A DNA stretch of 14,883 bases from Actinomycetes bacterium (GCA_009785855.1 WQUG01000027.1:1-14883), one strand, 5' to 3'; positions 1 to 14,639 are shown, counted from the first letter of the stretch. Notes: generated by a model not told the origin, from the letters alone. Made by a program: numbers and translations.

Positions 1-26
1 GCTGGCAGCCACCTCTGGTTTTCCTG

Positions 27-56
27 TTGACAGGAGCTTGTAAGTCATCGTAAAAT
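27..56 (+). promoter_or_regulatory. rpoBC promoter (-35 and -10)
   Basis: A perfect -35 hexamer TTGACA (27-32) is followed after 18 bases by TAAAAT (51-56), which matches the -10 consensus at five of six positions. This predicts a transcript start near 63 and a leader of about 43 bases. The stretch is clearly more AT-rich than the genes. It suggests that rpoBC has its own promoter and does not depend only on read-through from upstream, where rplJL usually lies (outside this window). Confidence 0.65.
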
Positions 57-89
57 GATAAATTGCTGAAATCGTCTTTTTATTACCCC

Positions 90-98
90 AAGGAGGAG
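90..98 (+). promoter_or_regulatory. rpoB ribosome binding site
   Basis: AAGGAGGAG lies 7 bases before the GTG at 106. It is a near-perfect Shine-Dalgarno sequence and fixes GTG as the rpoB start. The ATG codons further upstream lack this spacing. Confidence 0.85.
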
Positions 99-105
99 TC
101 TTTTA

Positions 106-3762
<3,657 letters not shown>

Positions 3763-3765
3763 GCC

Positions 3766-8430
<4,665 letters not shown>

Positions 8431-8859
8431 TCACTCAGTCAGAGCAAGGATACGCCGAGCCGCCTGGAGTTGTTCCCAGGCGGCTCTTTTCTTGTCCGTG
8501 TCGTCCAGCGAGCCGAAGAAGTCATCGCAGACGGCGACCTTGATCCAGGGGAGTTGTGGGGGATCGGCCAAGATGTCGCGCTCAAGTAGCACGACAGCCT
8601 CGGTGTTGAGCGCGCGCACGTAGCTGCGCAGAACCGCCACAGAGAGGCAGGCTGGCAGTTCCGGCGTGCAGAGCAGGGCGGCCTCGGTCGCGCGCCAGCC
8701 CAGCGCCCTGAGCGCCTTGCTCAGGGCATCTCGCTCTTCGGCGCTCAATGTTGACCGCTCACGTCCGGTGACGGCCAGCACGGTCGCGTAGTACTGGTGT
8801 TCGACAGGCCCCAGGCTGAGCCCGTCTGTCTCGAGGCGTGCGACAGCGGTCACACGCAT
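8431..8859 (-). CDS. Hypothetical protein, convergent with rpoC
   Basis: I do not recognise this family. From the first ATG (8859) it has 142 residues and reads as a soluble, mostly helical protein without signal peptide or membrane segment. It includes the stretches SAEERDALSKALRALGW, LNTEAVVLLERDIL and a C-terminal helix AAWEQLQAARRILALTE. The open frame runs upstream to a GTG at 8979. The first 23 or so codons there overlap the epimerase in another frame and look like shadow sequence (Arg/Gly-rich). A true start between 8859 and 8910 is more likely. It lies just after the epimerase gene on the same strand, so it is probably cotranscribed with it. Its stop (8431-8433) directly abuts the rpoC stop. 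Existence is likely; function is unknown. Confidence 0.72.
   Translation of the reverse strand: MRVTAVARLETDGLSLGPVEHQYYATVLAVTGRERSTLSAEERDALSKALRALGWRATEAALLCTPELPACLSVAVLRSYVRALNTEAVVLLERDILADPPQLPWIKVAVCDDFFGSLDDTDKKRAAWEQLQAARRILALTE
8457..8493 (+). terminator. Rho-independent terminator of rpoBC
   Basis: A perfect 11-bp stem (8457-8467 pairs with 8476-8486, GAGCCGCCTGG against CCAGGCGGCTC) with an 8-base loop is followed by TTTTCTT. The T-run lies only on the plus-strand side, so it serves rpoC. It lies wholly inside the 3' coding part of the convergent minus-strand gene, where the stem codes for the helix-like peptide RAAWEQLQAAR. Confidence 0.9.
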
Positions 8860-8900
8860 CGCGCGGTCAAGAGCGCTGATGTCGCGGGGATAGTGTCCGA

Positions 8901-9854
8901 TCAGGTCCGTGGCGCCTGCTCCTTGAACCAGTTCCAGGTCGCCTGCAGCCCGTCGTCCAGTTCGACCTCTGCGTCCCACTCGAGGATGTCGCTTGCTTTA
9001 TCAGCTGAAAGTATCGAAGTCCGCACCTCTCCTGCCGGCGCCTCGCCGTGTTCCTCGCGCTCGTGAAAGCCGGTGATCTGGCGCAAACTGATGAGCAACT
9101 CGGTCAGCGCGACCCCCCTCGCGGTGCTGATGTTGAAGGCCGGTCCGTCCGGGCCGGGGATGCTCGAGAAGCGCAGGTCATGGGCGATGAGCAGGGTCAG
9201 GGCAGAGACGACGTCACCCACGTAGACGAAGTCGCGGACCTGGGACCCGTCCCCGTTGACGATCGGCGCTGAGCCCGCAGCGATCCGCGAGCAGAAAGCC
9301 GCGACCACGCCCGCCTCGCCAGCGGCGCTCTGGCGCGGACCGTAGACGTTGGCGAAGCGTCCGGAAACGTAGTCGATCCCGGCAGGCCCCAACAGCTCCG
9401 CCAATAGAGCCTCCCCTGCAAGCTTGCTCGCTCCATAGGGGTTCTGTGGCGCCTTCGCAGATCCCTCGGTCAGCGGGATCTCAGCGGGATCGCCATAGAC
9501 CGCCGCGCTGCTGGCGAAAACGACCCGCACGGCTCCGCATCCGATGGCCGCCTGGGCGACCGCGCGGGTACCGTCGAGGTTGATGCGGTCGTTTTCTGCC
9601 GGATCCGTGAGCGATCTGGTCACAGATGACTGGGCGGCCAAATGCACGATGACCTCGGGAGCGAAGTCCGCGACCACGCAGGCGAAGTCCTTATCGAGGA
9701 TGTCCATCTTACGAAAGGCGCAGGCAGGATGGATGTTCTCGATCCGTCCGGTCGAGAGATCATCGATCACCATGACCTCTCCGTCAAGAGAGGTCAGATG
9801 GTGGATAAGCGCTGATCCGATGAACCCGGCTCCGCCGGTAACGAGGATCTTCAC
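8901..9854 (-). CDS. NAD-dependent epimerase/dehydratase (extended SDR, UDP-glucose 4-epimerase-like)
   Basis: Cytoplasmic nucleotide-sugar enzyme of the extended short-chain dehydrogenase/reductase family, probably acting on a UDP-sugar for cell-surface glycans. Seen: 317 residues from GTG at 9854. The N-terminal NAD-binding motif is TGGAGFIG (6-13), DD at 31-32 follows the second strand, and the family block HLAAQSSV is at 71-78. The catalytic triad is SS (115-116), Y140 and K144 in NPYGASK. GSQVRDFVYVGD is typical of epimerases and dehydratases. GTG at 9854 is chosen because the Rossmann fold begins right after it and AAAGGG lies 6 bases upstream; the frame extends to 9947, but that part is non-homologous. 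The exact substrate (galE-type, glucuronate epimerase or dTDP-sugar dehydratase) cannot be told from sequence alone. It leads a small minus-strand operon with the hypothetical gene downstream. Confidence 0.9.
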   Translation of the reverse strand: MKILVTGGAGFIGSALIHHLTSLDGEVMVIDDLSTGRIENIHPACAFRKMDILDKDFACVVADFAPEVIVHLAAQSSVTRSLTDPAENDRINLDGTRAVAQAAIGCGAVRVVFASSAAVYGDPAEIPLTEGSAKAPQNPYGASKLAGEALLAELLGPAGIDYVSGRFANVYGPRQSAAGEAGVVAAFCSRIAAGSAPIVNGDGSQVRDFVYVGDVVSALTLLIAHDLRFSSIPGPDGPAFNISTARGVALTELLISLRQITGFHEREEHGEAPAGEVRTSILSADKASDILEWDAEVELDDGLQATWNWFKEQAPRT

Positions 9855-9913
9855 GGGCTGCCCTTTCTCCGATCTCCCTCCCGGGAGCAGGTGATGCACT
9901 GTGCGATAATGGA

Positions 9914-9927
9914 TAACAGTACTGTAA
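9914..9927. promoter_or_regulatory. Palindrome in the divergent promoter region (putative operator)
   Basis: ACAGTACTGT (9916-9925) is a perfect 10-bp palindrome. One mismatched pair later it extends by another matching base on each side (TaACAGTACTGTaA). It lies in the 79-base gap between the divergent epimerase and DUF6049-like genes, next to the start of the latter, so it could bind a dimeric regulator of either gene. I do not know which regulator. Confidence 0.4.
9920..9925 (+). promoter_or_regulatory. Possible -10 box for a leaderless transcript of the 9934 gene
   Basis: TACTGT fits the actinobacterial TAnnnT -10 pattern and ends 8 bases before the ATG at 9934. Transcription would then begin at or next to the start codon. 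No Shine-Dalgarno sequence precedes that ATG, which suits a leaderless message. No convincing -35 box is seen. GATAAT at 9905-9910 is an alternative -10. Confidence 0.3.
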
Positions 9928-9933
9928 CATACC

Positions 9934-11829
9934 ATGTTTGGATCCATGCGAAGTCTTCATACCATCATAACCACAGTGTTGCTTGGCGCGCTGCTCTGTG
10001 TGCCGGTCCCGGGCAGAGCGGCCCCGACGGATGCGACACACACCGCCGTCATACTCGAGGCGCAGCAACCGAGCGTTGCGACGACCTCGACGGGGTCTTT
10101 CAGCTACAAGGTCCGGGTGCGTCCTGCCGCAGACGCTGACAGCATCAGCGCGACCTTCGAACTGTTCAACGCTGACGGCAACGGCATCTTCCTGCGCACG
10201 ACCTACTGGAACTTCACCGGAGAAGATATCGCGACACCCGATGCGGACGGGCGCTACTCGTACACGTTCACGCGGGACCTCGTCGGCCTGGCGCTGGGGG
10301 AGGGAAGGTATCGCTGTCGCTGTACGGTCGTCACGAGCACTCCACAGGGAACGTCGATCCAGACCCGAGAGAGCACACTGTTCGTGTATGATGCGTCCGC
10401 AGCGCGCTGTCCGGTAGCGCTGGTGCTGCGCATCGGGGCTCCTCCCCTGTGTCGCACAGACGGGGACTTCGCTTCTGACCCGGCGACCGGAACGGCCCGG
10501 CAGCGTACAGAGGAGCTCGGCCAGGTGGCAGATCTGATCCTGAGCGATCCGAAGCTCCACCTGACGTTGGCGCCCTCGCCTTTGCTGATCGAAGAGCTGG
10601 GAAAGCTTGCTGCGGGGAGCCGTTATGTCAACAGCGCCGGAGCCCTGGTCGCTCTGCCACCGTCCGATGCTGCTGCTCGCTATGCGGCCCAGGTCATCGT
10701 CCGTCTGAAGTCCGCGATCGCCACCGGACGGCTCAAGATCGCCTGGCAGGGCTACAGTGATCCGAACGTCAGCCAGCTGCTCGCCAACGGTCTTTCCGAC
10801 GATCTGCCTGCTCAGTATGAGAAGGGCAGACAGGCCCTGCAGACGGTACTGGGAGTCAGTCCGATCCCGATGAGCGCCCCGTTCGGCGGGCGCGCGGTCG
10901 TAGGCGCGCGGGAGAAGCTTCGTCCTCTGGGGATCGAACAGATCGTTCCTGCCAGCTATAACAGGGTCTCCCAGTCACTTGAGGCCACGGATCTCGCTGA
11001 GCCGTTGGACGCACTCTTCGCCTTGCGCGGCAAGACGCCGGTAAGTCCGGTCGTGGTGGGTCTTCCTGAGGACCCGACGCGCGCGGCGGCTTTGATGCTG
11101 CGCCTGATCCGTTTGACGAGTACGCCCTGGATCAGCTTCACGCCCATCCAGAAAGTGACGCTGCGTGATCCCACGGCAGACCCCGGTCCTCGTAAGACGA
11201 CGCTCGAAGTCCCGCCTCAGGACTTCACCGCCATCCGTCGCGCGCGCGAGGCAGCGATCGGGCTGACGGGGGCGGCGCCGGACGGGACTCAGGACGCCCT
11301 TGAGGCGACCCAGCTGTCGCTGGTCGCAGAGAACGCCTTTGGCCCACGACCGTCCAGCGGGGCGAACAGCACCGCCCCGGAGAGCTTCGCTGACGGGACC
11401 CTGCGCATCGTCGGGCGGACCTTCTCTGCCCTGAAGCTGCGGCTGAGCCCGGTGACCTTGGCCGGCAGTACCGGCGAGGTCCCCATCACGATCGCGAACA
11501 GCGGGAAGACAGCATTCAAGGTCCACCTGGAGTTCGCTAACAAGAGCGGCGGACTCAAGATCGATCCGACAAGGAGCCCGCTTCTGACAGCCTCGGGCAA
11601 CAACACCCTCTATTCGGCGAACGTCCGTCTGTCTCAGACCGGGAGCAGCGATCTGCGGGTACGTCTGAAGGCGGGAAGCCATACCATCTGTGAAGATAGT
11701 GTCGCGATCTCAGCTTCCTATCTCGATACGATCGTCATCGTTGCTATAGTGGTAATCGTTGGCGTCGGACTGCTCCTCTACCTCTGGCGCCACGCACGCC
11801 AGGTCCAGAAAGGAGAGGGCAGTGCCTGA
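9934..11829 (+). CDS. Secreted, C-terminally membrane-anchored DUF6049-like envelope protein
   Basis: 631 residues. Seen: a signal peptide (Arg at 6, hydrophobic core 11-25, likely cleavage after Ala29 in GRA|AP); a large extracytoplasmic part; one C-terminal membrane helix (598-618, very rich in Ile and Val); and a basic cytoplasmic tail (RHARQVQK). The middle (about 150-400) begins VALVLRIGAPPL and has LHLTLAPSPLLIEEL, recalling the deacetylase/GH57-like barrel layout of actinobacterial DUF6049 proteins. The region 500-595 looks like a beta-sandwich (GEVPITIANSGKTAF). The locus supports this: in Mycobacterium a DUF6049 gene lies a few genes before trxB-trxC, as here. The family assignment is from memory of pattern and synteny, so moderate. 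Start alternatives are ATG 9934 and ATG 9946 (residue 5); neither has a good ribosome binding site. The last 8 bases overlap the next gene. No enzymatic role is proven for the family. Confidence 0.85.
   Translation: MFGSMRSLHTIITTVLLGALLCVPVPGRAAPTDATHTAVILEAQQPSVATTSTGSFSYKVRVRPAADADSISATFELFNADGNGIFLRTTYWNFTGEDIATPDADGRYSYTFTRDLVGLALGEGRYRCRCTVVTSTPQGTSIQTRESTLFVYDASAARCPVALVLRIGAPPLCRTDGDFASDPATGTARQRTEELGQVADLILSDPKLHLTLAPSPLLIEELGKLAAGSRYVNSAGALVALPPSDAAARYAAQVIVRLKSAIATGRLKIAWQGYSDPNVSQLLANGLSDDLPAQYEKGRQALQTVLGVSPIPMSAPFGGRAVVGAREKLRPLGIEQIVPASYNRVSQSLEATDLAEPLDALFALRGKTPVSPVVVGLPEDPTRAAALMLRLIRLTSTPWISFTPIQKVTLRDPTADPGPRKTTLEVPPQDFTAIRRAREAAIGLTGAAPDGTQDALEATQLSLVAENAFGPRPSSGANSTAPESFADGTLRIVGRTFSALKLRLSPVTLAGSTGEVPITIANSGKTAFKVHLEFANKSGGLKIDPTRSPLLTASGNNTLYSANVRLSQTGSSDLRVRLKAGSHTICEDSVAISASYLDTIVIVAIVVIVGVGLLLYLWRHARQVQKGEGSA
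11810..11815 (+). promoter_or_regulatory. Ribosome binding site of the PIN-TM-TPR gene
   Basis: AAGGAG, 6 bases before the GTG at 11822, lies inside the end of the upstream gene. It chooses GTG 11822 over the ATG at 11831 and the long upstream open frame, and implies coupled translation. Confidence 0.7.
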
Positions 11830-12973
11830 AATGAGGGCTCAGAGTAAGGCGATCGTCTTCGATACGAACGTGTTGTTGACCGATCCCCAATCGCTTTATG
11901 CCTATCCGGGCGCCCGTATCATCATCCCCGAGACCGTGCTCGCCGAGCTGGACAAGCTTAAGACAGCGCATGTCGATCCCGACCTGCGCTTCCGCGGGCG
12001 GGAGGTCACGCGGCTGATCTTCGAGCTGGCAGATGGCAGGTCACTGATCGACGGCGTCGATCTGCCGGAAGGCGGCAGCCTGCGCGTGGTCCCGTTCGAG
12101 TACAACAACCAGGCGCTTCCTGACGGATTCGCGACCAAGACCCCTGACGACAAGATCCTCGCGACGGCCTGGCTTATCGACGACGAGCTGGGCGACGGGC
12201 AGCAGGTGACGCTTCTGACCAACGACCTGAACATGCTGCTCAAGGCCCAGACGGTCGGTCTGGACGTAAGCCAGTTCAAAACAGGTGATGACATCAGCTT
12301 CGGCAAGCGCTATATCATCCGACCGTTCCAGCGCTATCGGGTCCCCTTGACCATCCTGCTTTTCGCAGTCGCGTTGTTCGCCGCCGCCGTCGTCTTGGGT
12401 ATCACCCAGGGAGGACTCTTCCGGGCGCGTACGACGCCGGTCTCAACCGAGTTCCGAAACCTGCTCACCGCTGATCAGAAGGGCGCCTATGACGCGCTCC
12501 TCCTGCTTCAGGACGACCCGAAAGATACGGAGGCCATGCTGACCCTGGCGCAGTTCTTCTACGACCGGGCGACCGCTGACCAGAGCGCGGGCGACGGCGC
12601 CTCGATGATGGCCGACGCGAAGAACGGGATCAAGTACTTCACGAAGTATCTCCAGTATTACCCGACGGCAGCCGACGCACAGACCGACATGGCAGCCCTG
12701 TATTACTTCACCGGCAACACCGACCGGGCGATCCAGGTGGTCGCACAGGTCCTTGAACTCAAACCGGATCATGTCAAGGCCAACTACAACCTGGGGATCT
12801 TCTATCTTTTTGGGCAGAACAACCTTGATCAGGCGAAGAAGCAGATGCAGCGCGTCATGGATCTGACGAAGGGCGACGCAGCGAACAAGACGATCTTCGA
12901 TCAGGCGCAGCAGATGATCAAGCTCATCGAGCAGCGTCGGCAGAGCACAACGCCCACGGCGACGGCACAGTAG
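11822..12973 (+). CDS. PhoH-type PIN domain fused to a transmembrane helix and TPR repeats
   Basis: 383 residues from GTG. Seen: an N-terminal PIN domain (about 10-155) with VFDTNVLLTDP (D14, N16), a conserved acid in ETVLAELDKLK (E42), DDKILATAWL (D110) and TNDLNMLLKA (D135). This is the full acidic set of a metal-dependent PIN ribonuclease, in the sub-type normally found in front of PhoH ATPase domains. A single hydrophobic helix follows (174-195), preceded by basic residues (RPFQRYR), which predicts PIN inside and the rest outside. The C-terminal part (about 220-375) holds TPR-like helical repeats such as DAQTDMAALYYFTGNTDRAI and VKANYNLGIFYLFGQNNLDQA. There is no P-loop ATPase. Its start overlaps the envelope protein gene by 8 bases and trxB follows after 14 bases. 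The role is unknown. A membrane-tethered RNase or a catalytically repurposed scaffold are both possible. Confidence 0.88.
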   Translation: MPEMRAQSKAIVFDTNVLLTDPQSLYAYPGARIIIPETVLAELDKLKTAHVDPDLRFRGREVTRLIFELADGRSLIDGVDLPEGGSLRVVPFEYNNQALPDGFATKTPDDKILATAWLIDDELGDGQQVTLLTNDLNMLLKAQTVGLDVSQFKTGDDISFGKRYIIRPFQRYRVPLTILLFAVALFAAAVVLGITQGGLFRARTTPVSTEFRNLLTADQKGAYDALLLLQDDPKDTEAMLTLAQFFYDRATADQSAGDGASMMADAKNGIKYFTKYLQYYPTAADAQTDMAALYYFTGNTDRAIQVVAQVLELKPDHVKANYNLGIFYLFGQNNLDQAKKQMQRVMDLTKGDAANKTIFDQAQQMIKLIEQRRQSTTPTATAQ

Positions 12974-12987
12974 GGAGTCATCACATC

Positions 12988-13926
12988 ATGACGGTTCGAA
13001 CGATCGATATCGCGGTCATCGGGGGCGGCCCGGCAGGACTGACGGCCGGCCTGTACGCGGCGCGCGGCGGCGCCGAGACGGTGATCTTCGAGCGTCAGGC
13101 GTGCGGGGGGCAGATCATCACGACCGAACAGGTCGAGAACTACCCGGCCTTTCCAGAAGGCGTCGGCGGCGCCGAGCTGGGAGAACTGATGACAGCTCAG
13201 ACGCTCGCCCAGGGCGCAGAGATCGCCCTGTTCACCGAGGTCACGGCGATAGTGCCCGCAGACGGGGGCTTCCTGCTCGAGACCAACGATGCGCCGATGC
13301 ATGCGCGCGCGGTGATCGTGGCGACCGGAGCGGTGCCCAGCAAGCTCGGCATCCCCGGTGAAGCAGAGTTCACCGGGCGTGGCGTCTCCTGGTGCGCGAC
13401 CTGCGACGGGGCTTTCTACCGTGATAAAGTCGTGGCCGTCATCGGCGGGGGGGACGCAGCCCTTGAAGAGGCGATGTTCCTGACGAAGTTCGCGACCAAG
13501 GTCTACCTCGTGCATCGGCGCCATGAGTTCCGGGCGGCCCAGGTCATCGTGGACCGTCTCGCGCGCCACGAGAAAGTCGAGCCGGTCCTTGGCAACGTGC
13601 CGGTCGAGATCCTCGGGGATCCTGAGACGGGCAAGGTCTGCGGCCTGGTGCTGCGCGACGTGGCCGACGGCAGCGAGCGGACCCTTGTCCTCGACGGGGT
13701 CTTCGAGTTCGTCGGCACAACGCCGATCTCAGAACTCCTCTCAGACGGACTCGTCAGCACCGATGAGCGGGGCTATATCCGCACGGATGCCCGTGGCGCG
13801 ACCGGCGTACCGGGGCTTTTCGCCGCAGGGGATGTCACGGAATCAACGCTCAAACAGGTGGTGACTGCCGCTGGGGCGGGCGCCACGGCCGGTTTCTCTG
13901 CGCTCAACTACCTGGAGACCCTATAA
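12988..13926 (+). CDS. trxB: Thioredoxin-disulfide reductase
   Basis: FAD-containing cytoplasmic enzyme that uses NADPH to reduce thioredoxin. Seen: 312 residues, the usual low-molecular-weight length. The FAD-binding motif is VIGGGPAG (10-17), and the redox-active CATC is C136 and C139 inside WCATCDGAFY. The second Rossmann fold is VIGGGDAALEEA (about 150-161), with HRRHEFRA (176-183) giving the basic residues that bind the NADPH 2'-phosphate. The C-terminal FAD motif is FAAGDVTES (278 onward). AGGGAG (12972-12977) lies 10 bases before the ATG and overlaps the stop of the previous gene. It is paired with trxA, 45 bases downstream, forming a complete thioredoxin system. Confidence 0.97.
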   Translation: MTVRTIDIAVIGGGPAGLTAGLYAARGGAETVIFERQACGGQIITTEQVENYPAFPEGVGGAELGELMTAQTLAQGAEIALFTEVTAIVPADGGFLLETNDAPMHARAVIVATGAVPSKLGIPGEAEFTGRGVSWCATCDGAFYRDKVVAVIGGGDAALEEAMFLTKFATKVYLVHRRHEFRAAQVIVDRLARHEKVEPVLGNVPVEILGDPETGKVCGLVLRDVADGSERTLVLDGVFEFVGTTPISELLSDGLVSTDERGYIRTDARGATGVPGLFAAGDVTESTLKQVVTAAGAGATAGFSALNYLETL

Positions 13927-13927
13927 T
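13922..13927 (+). promoter_or_regulatory. Consensus -10 hexamer overlapping the trxB stop (possible trxA promoter)
   Basis: A perfect TATAAT includes the trxB TAA stop and lies 44 bases before the trxA ATG. The trxB-trxA gap is the longest between neighbouring coding regions of this gene train up to the small protein gene. The matching -35 position (TGCGCT, 17-base spacer) is poor, so this is only a possible extra promoter for trxA. Confidence 0.35.
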
Positions 13928-13971
13928 GAGAAGTGGGGACATCCTCACGAGAAAAGAAAGGATCGGAGATC

Positions 13972-14289
13972 ATGGCAGAGCTGAAACAGATCACTGACGC
14001 AACGTTTGCAGCAGACGTTGAACAGAGCGCCGGTACCGTCGTGGTGGACTTCTGGGCGCCCTGGTGCGGCCCTTGTCGGAGCATGGAGCCGATCCTGAAG
14101 AAGATCGCAGCGGAGCACGACGAACTGACGATCGCGCAGATCAACGTGGACGAGAACCCGCAGACCGCGCAGAAGTTCGACGTCATGTCCATCCCGACCT
14201 ATGTGGTCTTCAAGGATGGCAAGGTCGCCAAGCGCTTCGTGGGCGGCATGCCCGAGGGCCGTTTCCTGGCAGAGATAGAGAGTGTGTAG
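13972..14289 (+). CDS. trxA: Thioredoxin
   Basis: Small cytoplasmic protein disulfide reductant, substrate of the neighbouring TrxB. Seen: 105 residues, the normal length, with the active site WCGPC (C32, C35) in VVVDFWAPWCGPC, the buried Asp in VVVDFWA, and the cis-proline block MSIPTYVVFKDG. The start is ATG 13972, with AAAGGA (13957-13962) 9 bases upstream. The frame also has a GTG at 13933, but it lacks a comparable site and would add a non-homologous 13-residue leader. Only one base separates its stop from the next ATG. Confidence 0.97.
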   Translation: MAELKQITDATFAADVEQSAGTVVVDFWAPWCGPCRSMEPILKKIAAEHDELTIAQINVDENPQTAQKFDVMSIPTYVVFKDGKVAKRFVGGMPEGRFLAEIESV

Positions 14290-14290
14290 C

Positions 14291-14539
14291 ATGTGTAGCG
14301 ATGGGGTGAACCATAACCAATTCCAGATGATGATAGAGATGTGCCAGTCGCAGGTCGAGCTCGTTGAGGACTGGGTCAAAGAGCTCGCCCACCTGGCGGG
14401 GCATGCGGGTCTTGAGTCAGAGCGGGGACTCAGTGAGGCGATCACCGAACTCAAGAGCGTTCGGCGCCGCCTCGATCGCGCCTCAGAGGAGATCGAGAAC
14501 AGCTCGAACTTCCCGGAAGCGACCGTCACCGCGCTCTGA
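14291..14539 (+). CDS. Small hypothetical protein coupled to trxA
   Basis: 82 residues; no family recognised. It begins one base after the trxA stop, so it is probably translated by the same ribosomes; its own ribosome binding site is weak. Composition is that of a helical protein. An N-terminal segment has Cys2, His8 and Cys18, then a charged helix has His34 and His38 in HLAGH, and a basic and acidic helix (ITELKSVRRRLDRASEEIE) ends with a short polar tail. The Cys and His spacing could hold a metal or be a thioredoxin substrate, but that is conjecture. The coding frame is supported by position and by the open frame ending before the dnaK promoter. A GTG at 14282 would give three more residues. 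Confidence 0.65.
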   Translation: MCSDGVNHNQFQMMIEMCQSQVELVEDWVKELAHLAGHAGLESERGLSEAITELKSVRRRLDRASEEIENSSNFPEATVTAL

Positions 14540-14541
14540 AT

Positions 14542-14585
14542 CCCTGCCGTGATCGGCGTGCCGTGAGCCGCAGACAGGGCTCTTC
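14542..14585 (+). terminator. Weak hairpin between the small gene and dnaK (possible terminator)
   Basis: CCCTG (14542-14546) can pair with CAGGG (14575-14579). Inside it, CGGC (14554-14557) can pair with GCCG (14567-14570). The following CTCTTC is only weakly T-rich. It could end the trx transcript before the dnaK promoter, but the stem is interrupted. Confidence 0.3.
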
Positions 14586-14606
14586 ACAGAATCTACACTC
14601 ATAAAA

Positions 14607-14627
14607 CTTGACAATGGTGTACTCAGA
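14607..14627. promoter_or_regulatory. HAIR-like operator (HspR-type) over the dnaK -35 box
   Basis: CTTGACA, 7 bases, then ACTCAGA. The HAIR consensus is CTTGAGT-N7-ACTCAAG, so 10 of 14 positions match with exact spacing. The left half-site contains the -35 hexamer, so a bound repressor would block RNA polymerase. In actinobacteria HspR represses the dnaK operon through such sites and releases it on heat shock. Confidence 0.65.
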
Positions 14628-14636
14628 TAATACGCT
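14608..14636 (+). promoter_or_regulatory. dnaK promoter
   Basis: TTGACA (14608-14613), a 17-base spacer, then TACGCT (14631-14636), which fits the actinobacterial TAnnnT -10 pattern. Predicted start is near 14643, giving a leader of about 48 bases. GATAAT (14626-14631) looks more like consensus but is only 12 bases from the -35 box. Confidence 0.7.
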
Positions 14637-14639
14637 GGA

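Noticed and set aside
8904..8979. GTG at 8979 as start of the hypothetical minus-strand gene
   Set aside because: It would overlap the epimerase by 79 bases, and the added residues (GRRGRTGRRAAG) look like out-of-frame epimerase sequence.
9916..9925. SOS (LexA) box in the divergent region
   Set aside because: ACAGTACTGT fits neither the GAAC-N4-GTTC type of Gram-positives nor the CTGT-N8-ACAG type.
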